64,000 bases of DNA from Zonotrichia leucophrys gambelii (taxonomy: Eukaryota > Chordata > Aves > Passeriformes > Passerellidae). The translations under genes were made by a program, and so were the position numbers. Below are positions 38,997-49,986 of this stretch, piece after piece. The first letter of the stretch is position 1. Each line of letters begins with the position of its first letter. The notes under the pieces were generated by a model, which searched no databases, had not been told where the DNA came from, and saw nothing but the letters and a program-made list of their open reading frames with translations. The stretch is taken from positions 57,195,613 through 57,259,612 of the forward strand of contig NC_088171.1 of NCBI RefSeq assembly GCF_028769735.1, given 5' to 3'.

Positions 38997-39223
38997 ATAT
39001 TCAGTCTCTTGTTTGGATTCAGAAGAGAAATTCAACGTATCCGTACTCTGTGAATCATATTCGACTTTATAGCGTTGTGTATCTTTGGCTTGCACTTTCC
39101 TGATGATATCTATTTTGATGTGTGGTGGATGTGACTTGGAATCTGGCACCCTGTGAGAGTTTGGAATGGCCTGATTTTCTACGCTGCTGGTACTTTTGTC
39201 TTCTTCTGAATCACTGAAATTTC
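38997..39223 (-). CDS. IGFBP3: IGFBP3 coding exon 2: linker
   Basis: Encodes residues 130-204; its first two bases complete glycine 129. The linker has no cysteine. NFSDSEED aligns with human NASESEED. YKVEYDSQSTDTLNFSSESK is close to the human sequence and identifies IGFBP3. Possible N-glycosylation sequons are NFS at 130 and NFS at 193. The acceptor is TTTTTGAAG/GA, weak because A rather than a pyrimidine precedes AG. The donor is TAT/GTAAGT, phase 0. A CR1 element ends about 60 bp upstream of this acceptor. Confidence 0.95.
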
Positions 39224-39285
39224 CTTCAAAAAGAACAAATGCAGAAGAAACAATGTTACTTGGCTGCCAGCTGTGCCTGCAAGGG

Positions 39286-39646
39286 CATAGAAACATAGAA
39301 TCACAGAATATCGTGAGTTGGAAGAGACCCACAAGGCTCCTCCAGTCCAACTCCTGGCCCTGCAAAGGACAGCACCAAGAATCAAAACATGTGCCTGACA
39401 GTATTGTCCAAATGTTTCTTGAATGCTGTCAGTCTTGCTGGTGAGACCACTTCCCTGCAGAGCCCATCCATCCTCTGAGTGAAGAACCTTTTCTTAATAT
39501 CTAACCTTAACCTCCTCTAACACAGCTTCATGCCATTCCCTCAGTTCTATCACTGGTCACAAGCAAGAAGATATTACTGCTTGCATTTCTGCCTCCTCGT
39601 GTAAGGAAGCTGTAGAGCACAATGAGGTCTCTCCTCAAGCAAGCCA
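39286..39646 (-). mobile_element. CR1 LINE 3' fragment in IGFBP3 intron 1
   Basis: The + strand reads 'acatagaatcacagaat' then 'gagttggaagagaccc' and 'tccagtccaactcctg', and near the far end 'gcacaatgaggtctctcctc'. This is the reverse complement of an avian CR1 3' end. The element has the same orientation as IGFBP3, and its 3' end lies about 63 bp before the exon 2 acceptor. It is 5'-truncated, as usual for CR1. Confidence 0.85.
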
Positions 39647-39774
39647 CTAGATTAGGCTATGTGTTTAATTTTCCTTTTTACAAAATAGCAATATACAAAA
39701 AAAATGAACTATGTAGCATTCCCCATGTGTCAGCACCTTTGTTGCCACGCGCTAAGTTTTGTAAGTGAGGCATT

Positions 39775-40085
39775 CCCATGCTCAGCGCGGCCTCGCAAAG
39801 TGCCCAGCTGCACCACCTGTGTAGGCTGCACCTAAGACCTCAAGAAACTCTCCCAGCCACGGCCGCGGGCCCGGCAGCCACGGCGGCGCGGGCCCCTGAC
39901 TGCCGCTGCAGTGCCGCTCGCCGGCGGCAGGGGGCAGGCCTGCACCGCACGAGGGAAGCCCGCCGCAAGCCCCGCGGCGCGGATCCCTCCCCTCCGCCAC
40001 TGCTGACTTCATCAACTCCAGATAAACGCGGCCGGCTTCGGGCAGTCACGGCTGCAGCGTGGCTCTGCCTCTCCCAGGGCCGTAA
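39775..40085. other. CpG-rich patch inside IGFBP3 intron 1
   Basis: About 300 bp with dense CpG (for example GGCCGCGGGCCCGGC, GCCGCTCGCCGGCGG and CCCGCGGCGCGGATCC) between AT-rich flanks. It is followed on the + strand by a run of T. It contains no recognisable exon. It could be an internal promoter, an enhancer or GC-rich insert material. Confidence 0.75.
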
Positions 40086-42438
40086 TTTTCTTTCTTTTTT
40101 TTTTTTTTTTTCCTTAAGAAGTTAATACTATCAACACTAGATCGCTGAGTTTCCTGGTTCTAATTAGACTGTTTTTCCTTACTTTATTCAATACACAGAA
40201 CGGGGAAGAAAAAGAACAGCACACTTTCTTTTCTCTACTATTAAAAAAAAAATCTTGGTGTGCAAAAACACATTTTAAAGGTAATGGACAAAACCCATTA
40301 ATTCTGTAGGGGTTCCAAGGACAAACCCTGTTTTCATCTTGAGCTTCAAAGTATCTTCTCTTCAAACTACCATCCACAACAAGTCAGAAGAAGCACATTT
40401 TTCTAACATACTCCCTAAGTTCAGCATTCCTGTACCTTCTAAGGTATCTGTTTATGCTGCATTATAGTTGCTGTCTTAGCTGCTGACCACCTTTTTTTTT
40501 TTAAGGAAATCCTATTGGGAATGCACAATGATAACATCCAGTAAAATTATAAATTATACTAAAATTATACTTGATGACTCACTAAAAAAAAATTCACAAA
40601 AACTGAGAAATTCAGTACTAAAAGTCCATGTTCACATAGATTGTTAATGATAAATATTTCTACATAGGGAGTGCAGTGGCACTGCCAAAACACAGGAAAG
40701 GGAGAAGGAACATAAGAGGAAGAGGGTTCTGAGTTAACATTTTGGTACTGGTGGTTTTAGCATAAGCCACTGCTGGCAATGGACATAATTGGCCAGGAAA
40801 ATCCAAATCATAGTGCAAATGGATTAAGGAAGTTTAAGTAGTAAGTCCAAATTTCCTGGTTTTTGTGGGTTTAACTCAGACTCTCAGTGGTATTTGAACA
40901 TATTTTTGGTGGTTTAGTGTCTTGTTCTGAAACAGCAGTATTTTTCCCCCACATTCTAAATGAAATTTTCAACAAATGAGCTACTAAAATGTTATAAACC
41001 TGAATCTAGGTTTTCTGCAATCAGTCCAGTTCATTAGTTTTTCTCTTCTACCAAAAAATAAGTAGAAAATATTCTTAACATGCACTGAGTATCCATGACC
41101 ATGTCTGGTCATTTCAGTTCAGAAAGGCCACTATAGCTCAATAGCACTTCTTACACTTCAGATTAAAACAGTCATATTGCCACATTCTAAACTGTAAAGC
41201 ATATTTTATTAACTCAATTTCACAAAACTTGGTGCCATGCTAGCTTTACAGCCTGATCAGAGAAACAGAACTGTCATAAGAGTTACCCATTCTCTTTTAA
41301 GAGATTAAAAGAGTTGCAAATGCACACTACTATTCAACACTTGTGTCCAAAACAACAACTGGAAAGTCAATGGCCTACTACAGTTTCTGTTATAATGCTA
41401 CTGTAATACACTCTACCCTATACAAACTTCTAGCAATTTCCGTGAACTAGGAAGGACTAGCAGATTAGCATGTGAGGCAGGACCTAGCTGCATGTAAAGG
41501 AAATTACGTGATTCTTCTCAGAAGGGTGTATACCAGAGAGTGTTGGCTTGAGAGCTGGGAGTGGAGCGGTCCTCATGAGGAAGTGGGCACTACGTGTCAT
41601 ATAGATTCTTTCTTGCACACCAGGTCTGCAAGCTTCACTCCCTGAATGTGAACTGTAAGGCTCCTACTATGCACTTTTTAAAGAATCAAAAGCTCCTACT
41701 AATTTCAAAATCAGAGTTCTTCCTCAGCCAAGAACACAGAAATAAGAATTCAGCTGAAAATAGAAAGATTTTCAGCTAAGTACAACTCTGTCTTTCCCTT
41801 TCTCTAACAGTCAATGCTGAAAGCACTACCCCTAGATTAAATGCCATCAAGTCCCAAGTACCGAGAAGATGATTGTTTCCAGTGTTACTCCAAGGATGAA
41901 GAGGGAGCCAAGCTCACACGATGAAGGAAACTACTAATTGTTCCAAGGAGATTAAAAATCTCAGTTAATACCTCCAGACTCTCATTCAAATTGTCACAGC
42001 TTGGAAGCCGCACATAAATAATTATAATAAGGCATTATTCTATTCTATTGTTCTAACAGGCAGTTAACTGGAGTATTGGTGCCACTTTCTCAGCTAAGGA
42101 TTGGCTAGTCAAAGAGTCCCTACAATCTGGCAGAAAATCTTCCAGCTTTTTAAAAATGCCAACAGTGGAAAGCCTTTAGACACACTTTTCTATTAAACAA
42201 ATGTTAACCTACTCGCTGTTGGTTAGCAAAGAATTTAATTAAATGCTTGCATAGAGGGACTGTGCTCTCTCGATTTGAATCCCAAATTTCCTTAAGTTTT
42301 AAAATATGCATGCTAACAGAAATTTTTTCAACCATCCCTTCCTTTTCAAACAAAACCCATTCTGTGAACATCTCGCTTACAAGACATAGAAGAGGTACAA
42401 GAAATCTTCGTTTGACCAAGGATTTATTTGCAGTACAG

Positions 42439-42463
42439 ACAAAAAAAAAAAAAAAAAAAAAAA
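42439..42463 (+). repeat. Poly(A) run in IGFBP3 intron 1
   Basis: About two dozen consecutive A residues. A second run of similar length lies at 42769-42790. Neither follows recognisable retroposed sequence. Confidence 0.9.
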
Positions 42464-43069
42464 CAAACCTGTTCACTGTGCACAAACGCTTTGCTCTGAA
42501 TAACCACTTTTCCAGGCCAAAGGGATATTTAAATTTGTCTTCTGGATTTTTGTCTTCTCCTCTCTGTGCTTAGACTTCCTTGACTTACCCACGCTGCAGT
42601 GCAGCAGTTAGACGACACTCTATAGTTTTTTTGCTCACTCTTTCCAGGTACACCGGGGACAAACGGCAAAGATTCCACCCTCTCTCTCCATCCAGGCTCT
42701 GTAGCCTGCCAGACCCATGCACCGCAGAAGCCACATACAATCCCTCCCCCACTCTCTCCTTTTTTTATTAAAAAAAAAAAAAAAAAAAAAGCAGCTCCGT
42801 CTCTTTTGTGAGGAGCTAGTTCTCAGCATCGGCGTTGAAGAAAACCAGTACATATAAAAATAAGTTATAAGAGGCAAATTGTCCTTTTCTTCGGCCAAAG
42901 CACGGCACCTTCCAAACGATCCAAGCTCGGCGACGTGGCTGCCGGCAGAGCCCCCCGCCCCCGGGCCGGCAGCGAGCGAGGGCCGTTTCCGGAGACAGAG
43001 CTCTGCCGCGAGCTCGCCCACGCCCCCGCTCCTGCTGCTCTCTTTGTAACTTAAAACAAAAGAAAGCGA

Positions 43070-43134
43070 CACACACGCACACACAAAACAAAAACGAAAC
43101 AAAACCAAACAAAAACGCACAAACAAAAAAAACC
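43070..43134 (-). repeat. TG/T-rich low-complexity sequence near the intron 1 donor
   Basis: On the transcribed (-) strand this is T-rich with GTTTTTGTTT units and a TGTGTG stretch, starting about 87 bp after the donor. Confidence 0.7.
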
Positions 43135-43221
43135 CCATCCCAGCAAGAAAGCAGGTAAGAGGGAGAGCGGCGCGCAGGAAAGCCACCCCTTCGCTTCCCC
43201 ACCCCGGCCGCAGCCCCTTAC

Positions 43222-43606
43222 CTGCAGCGTGCGGTCCCGGCAGCAGGAAGGCCCGCAGCTTGCTGCCCGCCGTAGCGTTGGTGCAGAGCCCGCGGCCCTC
43301 AAGCAGCGCCTGCAGCGGCCGCGCCTCTTCCCGCCGCGGCTGGCAGCTGAGGCCCGCGCCGCAGCGCTCCGTGTAGATGCCGCAGGTTTGCCCCGAGCGC
43401 AGGGCGCAGGTGAGGCAGCAGCCGCAGCCCGGCTCCCGCACCCGTTCGGCGCAGTCGGGCTGCAGGGGCTTGCACTGCTGCAGCGCCCGCGCGTCGCAAG
43501 GCTCGCAGCGGACCACCGGCCCCGCCAGCGCCGCCGCCGCCCGCCGGACCAGCAGCGCCAGTGCCGCCGCCGCCACTGCCCACAGCACGCCGGGCCGCGG
43601 CACCAT
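43222..43606 (-). CDS. IGFBP3: IGFBP3 coding exon 1: signal peptide and IGF-binding domain
   Basis: IGFBP3 is the main serum carrier of IGF-I and IGF-II, secreted and also active at cell surfaces. Joined exons 43606-43222, 39223-38997, 36431-36312 and 30139-30014 encode 285 residues (human 291). Exon 1 gives an Ala/Leu-rich signal peptide (1 to about 28), then PVVRCEPCDARALQQC and GCGCCLTCAL, as in human. All twelve N-domain cysteines are present (34, 37, 45, 52, 61, 63, 64, 67, 75, 82, 88, 108). A glycosylation sequon NAT lies at 110. The start ATG has G at -3 and G at +4. Donor CAG/GTAAGG, phase 1. The frame runs on into the intron as a longer but false open frame. Confidence 0.96.
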
Positions 43607-44010
43607 AGCAACCGGCGGAGGGGGCCGCCGGGAGCCGCCCCCGCGCGGGCCCAGGACGGGCAGAATCCCGCGCGGGCGATCACACGCCGCTGCGGGCCGA
43701 GGGAGCGGAGAGCCCGAACCGCCTCCGAGGCAAGCGGAGGCGCCAAGCGCTCGCGAGCCTGCCGGCGTGAGGAGGCAGGGAGCCGCGCTGCCGGCACTCG
43801 CACGCCGGCCCTCTCTGCAGTCGCTTGCCCGTAGTCACATCAAGGCAGCAAAAGCTCTCTAGCAACAAAAGCAACTTTTTCCTTCTTTTCTCCCCCCTCC
43901 TCCCTGCAGAGCGCCTGAATTACTCGGCTCGACAGTAACTTTTCTCTTTTTTTGCCACACACAACACTCAGGAAAAAAAAGGAAAAAAAAACCTTTGCAA
44001 AAGTTAAATT

Positions 44011-44033
44011 AAAAAAAAAAAAAAAAAAAAAAG
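44011..44033 (-). repeat. Homopolymer run in the IGFBP3 5' region
   Basis: About 23 consecutive A on the + strand (T on the gene strand) between the candidate TATA box and the start codon. If transcribed it would be a U-run in the 5' UTR. Confidence 0.9.
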
Positions 44034-44242
44034 CTGAGCCCAGACGGTCAGAAGAAAATTTAGAATTTAGTCCAAAAACATTTCGGAAAAGGAGATAGTA
44101 CCGAGAAGGGAAAAATAGAGCTGGGGGAAAGAAAAACCGAGGTTCCCTTCGATTTATTCCCCGTGCTGCCTGCCAGCCGCGCTGCTTTGCTCCACTCCCC
44201 GCCACTCCGCACCCAGCTGTCCCCCGTGCCGCCCGTACGCCC

Positions 44243-44248
44243 TATATA
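44243..44248 (-). promoter_or_regulatory. Candidate IGFBP3 TATA box
   Basis: TATATA in the context GCTATATAGG, 637 bp upstream of the start codon. It is preceded on the - strand by a GC box (GGGGCGGGCC at 44272-44263). A GC box directly upstream of a TATA box is also the arrangement reported for mammalian IGFBP3. It would predict transcription from about 44213-44218 and a long 5' UTR of about 600 nt, which may instead contain an intron or be bypassed by a TATA-less start nearer the ATG. Confidence 0.5.
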
Positions 44249-45892
44249 GCGCCGCGGCCGCCGGCCCGCCCCGCGCCATGAATAACGCGCGGCGCGGCAG
44301 GAAGAGCCGGCCCTCGGCGGATCCGGGGTTCGGTCACGCAGGGCTTGTGAGGGCGGTGCAGTGCGGGGGGAGTAGACGGGGGACGCCGCGCTGCCGGGGG
44401 TTTACGGGCACTTCTTAGAAATCAGCCGTGAGGGGTAGGACTCTGGCGAGAGGACCACGTCGTGTGTCTCTAGTTTCAAAAGTGGTTTCTCTGTGCGTGT
44501 GCGCTTCCCCGTGACCGTGTGTGTTTCCTTGGCACCGAGAGAGGCGAGAGAAGCTCGCGGAGAGTGCCCTTTTTTGGACTCCTAGCTACAATCCTGTCTA
44601 CTTTGGGGCTGAGAGCCGCGGCCCTGGCGAGGTGCGCATGTGCTCGCACCCGCCCGCCCGCAGGTTCGGGGCATACCTTGAAAGCGGCTTACAGCTCACA
44701 TGACAGTTGCGTTGCCAAGGAAAACTGGGGGGAAATGTATGTGCAGACCACACCCACACATTCAGGCACCCCAGCCGCGTTTCAGATGTTTCTCTCTGGC
44801 CGGCACTCGGTCCATATCTTGCCCCATATCTTCCTGGATGTGCCTCCCTTAGGATGTGCCTCCCTTAACGTTTTTTTTTAAGAGTTCTTTGTACTCCTGA
44901 AACTTTTCCTTCCATACGTAAGAGAACAGTTTCCATTGGAATGTCCTCACAAATCTAGGATAAAAAAGACAAGGAATCCATCTCCCCAAACTCCCATGAT
45001 CAGAATTCTGCATGGATTTTTGCACAATGTATGTGTCTTCAGGCCACTGCAATTTCTCTTTCCATTTTGCTGGGCATATTTTGCTCCACCTGTTAACTTG
45101 GCTTAACTTTGATTGAAAAAATCTGAATTGGCAGTACCAAATTTTGTGACCATTCTTTCTGAAGCTCTACTGCACTCTCATGAGGAAGAGGATGGTGGGT
45201 GAGGTGTATACATAGACAAATATATGGTGTTTCAGTCAGAAGCTTTCCTCATGAAAAATAAAAACAACAATGCTCACAGTTACTGACTTATACAAATATA
45301 TTCTGCTGTGGGAATTATGAGCCAGACTACCGTTCTACTTTCAACTCCATCAGTAACACTGGAGCTCATCTTTCAGCAATACATCAGCTGTTCAGATGTG
45401 TCAAAATTCAAGCGGAAGAGAGAAGTATACATGTTATTGCTCAAGGTACTGTCCATAATACTGGTAATCTTGAAAGCTGTACTTTTTACAAGACATGTTT
45501 TTTACATAATTAGAATCATCTTTTCAGTTTTCTCTATTAATTCACTACTTATACCTTGCAAATAACGTCTTGAAAGTAGCATAGTACTCAGCAGGATAAA
45601 AAATATCTGGTTTTGTATGTGAATAATACGGAAAGTATGACTACTACTGGTGTAAGAGTAGACACTTTTCCTTGGGAAACTAAAGATGCTTTAGAAGAGA
45701 GATCAGCCTTGCTCAACTCCCCGATGGGTGACTACCAAGGCTTTTCAGTATTCTTTTGTCCTTGTGCTCATTTTGTTAATTGACCAAAAGAGGTCGCAGG
45801 TTGTCCAGGATTGAATTACAGATTCCCTGTCTGCACGGGCCCATCTACAAAGGGGGAATTGATCAAACCCTATATCCTGCATGTTTGGTTTC

Positions 45893-46075
45893 ACGGTGGG
45901 TTTTCTGGGGTTTTGGGGTGGGTTTTTTTGTTTGTTTGTTTGTTTGTTTTGTTTGGTTGGTTTTTTTCTGGTTGGTTGGTTGGTTAGTTGGTTGGTTGGA
46001 TATTTTTAGGTTTTGTTTCAGATTGGTTTTTTGGATTGGTTTGGTTGGCTTTGGTTTGATTTGGGTTTTCCCCAG
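45893..46075 (+). repeat. G/T-rich low-complexity tract with (GGTT)n
   Basis: Almost only G and T on the + strand, including (GTTT)n at about 45930-45950 and (GGTT)n at about 45971-46000. Confidence 0.85.
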
Positions 46076-47614
46076 ACTACTGCAGGAAAACTTGCTGTTA
46101 CTTTTTTGTAAATTTTGGTTTTAATAACCGTTTGTAGGTGATGAAGTCCAAAACTCCTTGGGGCTGTTTGACAGCATGTATCAGATTAGGTCTAGCAGGA
46201 AGAGGAGGCCTTGTGTACAGGTATTTTTTCAGTTGGGGTGAGCTTGTATAGCATGCTGCTTTCAAAACTGAAACAAAAATGCATAGGAAATGCTGTGGGA
46301 ATGTAAGTAAAATGGGGTAAAGGGAATGGGAGGAATGAAAGAGAACAAGCTTTTCTTTTACCAGAGTTGTACACCTCTCACACACTAATATCAGTGTAAC
46401 TTGTATTTCAGACTCTGGCAAGAGCATTTTCATCAAGCTGAATTTTTATTCTCACAATCAGAAAGACTTTTTATTCCTTTCTCTTCTTTGTTTAATGATG
46501 TTATACAAGCTGTGGTACACCATTTTGAAGTCCTGTTAATCCAAATATCTTCATTGTCACAAAATAGAAGAAAATACCTTTTTAAAATACACAATTGTTG
46601 AACTTAGTATATATTTTTGAATAGCATTAATGAAGATTAATGCAGCATCATGGCACTTTGACCAAAAGAACTGTAAATTAAAAATCAACCACAACAAATA
46701 TGTAGCTGGATCACCTTTGCAAGGAGAAAACCAGTGATGTGTCAGAGGTCGGGTGGGTCTAACAGCTTCTGCTAAAAACATAGAAGTTTGCACTGTCTTA
46801 ACCAATGGACACTACAGCGATACGAATGACAGAATTTGGCTCAGAGCTGTACTTGGAAATAACAAGATGGATACCAATGTGTCTGGAAAGCCACATTAGA
46901 AATTTATGAAGAAAAAAGACAAAACTAAAAACCTCAATGAGCACCTATAGCTAAAACCCCAGCACCTATAGCTAACAGTTGAATTACACTTACATCCCAA
47001 ACTTCACTATTATTGATGGAACTGTTTTACTTGAAAAAGACCAAGCTCTAAATATGCAAAGTAGCGGTGTTTATAAAGCTGTACAGAATCTGAATATTCA
47101 TATTTACATCTACTGTTTATTCTAGAGGCTTTGCATTTTTTCCTGTTTATTCAGTTTTACTGGGAGGAGAGGGAGAGACAAAAGTCATGTACTGAATCTC
47201 TACAGTCAATTCTAAACAATAGAAAGCAGAAGACAAACAGTTGAGAGGCACTGCTTCAATAAATTCCATGTCCTCCCATATTATGGAAGCACTACTTCCC
47301 CCTCTACTTCATCCTCACACCTTCTTCATATTCAGCTCTCTTCTCTAGTGCCTTAGCTGAATTCATACCTTTTGGTATGTTTTTGTGGTATCTGTGCTTG
47401 TTACAGGGACAAATAATGGAAAATAGAATTGTGGTTGAAGTAGCCCTACTTTGAGCTTCATGGTCACTTTATGGAGCAATCCTAACTTTTTAGTGTAATT
47501 CCTTGTAGTACATGTGGTTATAGTACCCAAAATGTAACTGTCAAGAATGTGAACTTCCCTTATAATACCATTTTAAAACTTTTGTTACTTCACAACCCTT
47601 TTCCTTTTAAAAGC

Positions 47615-47715
47615 AAAACAGAAAACCAAACCAAACCAACAAACAAAAACCCACAACATCAACAAAAACTAAACAAAAAAAACCCAAAGAAAAACAAAAA
47701 CAAACCAAAAGCAAT
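47615..47715 (+). repeat. A/C-rich low-complexity tract
   Basis: CAAAC- and AACCAA-type units, broadly the complement in style of the G/T tract at 45893-46075. Confidence 0.8.
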
Positions 47716-49350
47716 CAAATGAAAAACCTTCAGAGAACTCTAGAGATACATGGCTCATATTGGGTTGAGGGCTAAGTCCTCATTTAAAAAGCATCTCTTA
47801 ATTTTGGTATCTCTGCTCTTCTCTTTGCCAACCCTGAAATTTTATGTACAATAAATTTTTGAAGTAAAGAGAAAGCAGATATCCTAAATATGTTCCTGCT
47901 CTTCAGAGGAAGAGTACTGAGATTTAAAATGATGCAGCTGATATAATACTTAATTGAAAACCCACTTCACAAATTAATGCTTTCTCAAAGGCAAGGAGTA
48001 AAATCTCAGCATTATTTGTCAACTGTCTGTAAAAGCATAGCTTAATGAAAATTTCCTGCAGACTTTCTTCTGATTTGGGGCTAGACATGAAGACTTCAGG
48101 TGTTTTCCAGCTCTTTAGACTCTTATGCCAGGTGTGCAGGCTTACCAAGAACAAATTCTAATGGATTCCTAACTAATGCTACCAGGGTAGCCAGCTACCA
48201 GGTACTGTGCTCCTTGTCTGAGTATGGCAATCTGAACTGAGTGTGATGGGACAAACTGGATTTGAAAGCAGATAAAATTAGGAAACCAAAGGAGAAATAA
48301 TGAATGCTTTGATGGGAAGTCAACTGAATTGAGTCATTTCTTTGCTATTAGAGACACACATAATGAAAGAATATTGATGGTATTACAGAAACAGTTACCA
48401 AACACTTCCCTTTTCTAAGGCATCTTGGAGGAAGGGTTATAGCTGATAGGTTTCCTTTTACGAAGCTCTTACCCAGAGATGTGCTCATATCTTTTATGTA
48501 CTAGTTAGACATTATATAGTGATCTGGCAATAAAAATCTTATAGAATTTAAAGATAACAGGGGGATTAGAGGAGGAGGAAATTAAGGAAAATATCTAGCT
48601 TGCAGGACTTCTTCATAAAAAGAGATTGACCAGATGTTCTCCACACTTACACTGCAGTCAGCAATCTGGGTATCGTGCACGTTCCAAAATGCAGATGTCA
48701 TAAGAGATTAAAGGAGACATGCTGCTGCTTCTGTCTGCTGGAGATAGACTTACTGACACTGTTGAACTTCTGTCCACAAGTTAAAAACCAAAAACAAATA
48801 AAAAAAAAAAAAAAAAACCACAAAACAACAAAAAAAAACCCTCCAAAGCGACCCTAATAAAAAATCATATCCTACCTTAAAATCTCAGTGATGTGTTGAA
48901 GTGAAAAGACTTTAGATTACTGGAAGAAGAATACAGCTAAAACTGTGAATGGAGTGAATGGAGAACTGACCTTTACGCATATTTGATTTTGAATAAATAG
49001 GTTATGTTTTAGGTCATTCTAAAAATTAGAAGGACATGAACATACCTCATGTTAAGATACATTTACATACAATCAAGGTCAGAAGACAAAAAGTGTAAAA
49101 AATATGTGATAAATTGATTTAGCACAAGTTCATTCTTTTCTCTATTCAGTCTCACAGCTTGAGGACATGAAGTTTCAGTAGAAGAATACCTCATTATATA
49201 TATAAAATGTCACCTATATATTATAGAAAAAAAGGCAGTAATTTTAATACCTGTAAATCTAGATGCTTTGTTACCAGGTGGCCTTCAGAATAGAACAAAA
49301 ACACTCCTAAAAACTTCTCAGGATATAAGTCAAGCAAGAAAAATACCAAG

Positions 49351-49980
49351 TGACTGCTCCGGCTGTTCGTCTCTTCCCGGTCACGTGTAGGATGGCTCTG
49401 GGACAGCCCGTGCTTCAAAGGACGAGTCTGGACTTTTCAGATTTTCAGTCTTCAGATTGTTTATTATTTCTTATCTATAGAATTTTCTTTCTGCCTGACA
49501 GAGGTCTGACCAGCAAGTCAGCCAAGGGCACTCTGACCTCCGACTGGGCGGTCATCTCTTTTTATACTAAAAACTACATACATCATATTTACCTTTATTT
49601 CCCAATACCTTTCACCCATATTAGCAAGTGCACCTTCACCAAGGACCAATCCCAAAGTGCCAACATCACCACAGAAAATGGATGACAAGAAGAAGAAAGA
49701 AGGGCAAGACACGCCCTGATCCCTCCATCTTGTCTCCATAACCCCCCTGTACCAAACCCCTAAAATCTATATTTCATCCTGTAAATACTTAATTCTTACA
49801 CCATTCATCCCCAAGTGACTCTCTTGTCCTCAAACAGGTGGCACATCCCTTGCAGGGTCAAAATCCAACCACCAGGCGCTTCTGGAAACATTCCAGGATT
49901 TCCGAGCCCCTCCCAAGGGTTGTCTCGGTAACTCTGGACATCTGTCACATCACTCTGGAGTGATGTGCTGAGTTCCCACA
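49351..49980 (-). mobile_element. Solo LTR, 630 bp, with 6-bp target duplication
   Basis: On the - strand it starts TGTGGGAACTCAGCAC at 49980 and ends GGAGCAGTCA at 49351, so it has TG...CA ends. Flanks are ACCAAG (49345-49350) and ACGAAG (49981-49986), a 6-bp target duplication with one mismatch, as expected for ERVK-type avian elements. Inside are a TATA box (TATAAAAA, 49566-49559) and AATAAA (49465-49460), in LTR order. No retroviral genes adjoin it. I recognise it as a passerine-type LTR from memory. Confidence 0.85.
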
Positions 49981-49986
49981 ACGAAG

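Larger units (their letters stand above)
39224..43221 (-). other. IGFBP3 intron 1
   Basis: 3998-bp GT-AG intron, phase 1 (donor CAG/GTAAGG). It contains the CR1 copy, a CpG-rich patch (39775-40085), a T-run at 40096-40112, A-runs at 42439-42463 and 42769-42790, and a TG/T-rich stretch close to the donor. Confidence 0.9.
42900..44420. other. CpG island at the IGFBP3 promoter
   Basis: High G+C and CpG density spans exon 1 and about 800 bp upstream, interrupted by an A/T-rich stretch at about 43860-44130. Long overlapping frames on both strands here come from the composition and are not extra genes. Confidence 0.8.
44421..49344. other. Upstream of IGFBP3, no gene recognised
   Basis: Moderately GC-rich to about 44820, then AT-rich. 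It holds a G/T-rich stretch (45893-46075) and an A/C-rich one (47615-47715). No exon was recognised. Confidence 0.55.

Noticed and set aside
42635..43606. 323-codon frame starting at the IGFBP3 ATG
   Set aside because: Correct only to 43222; beyond the GTAAGG donor it reads into intron 1, and the protein continues instead in exon 2 at 39223.
43051..43803. 250-codon Arg/Ala-rich minus-strand frame overlapping IGFBP3 exon 1
   Set aside because: Shadow frame of the CpG-rich exon; no IGFBP cysteine pattern in this frame.
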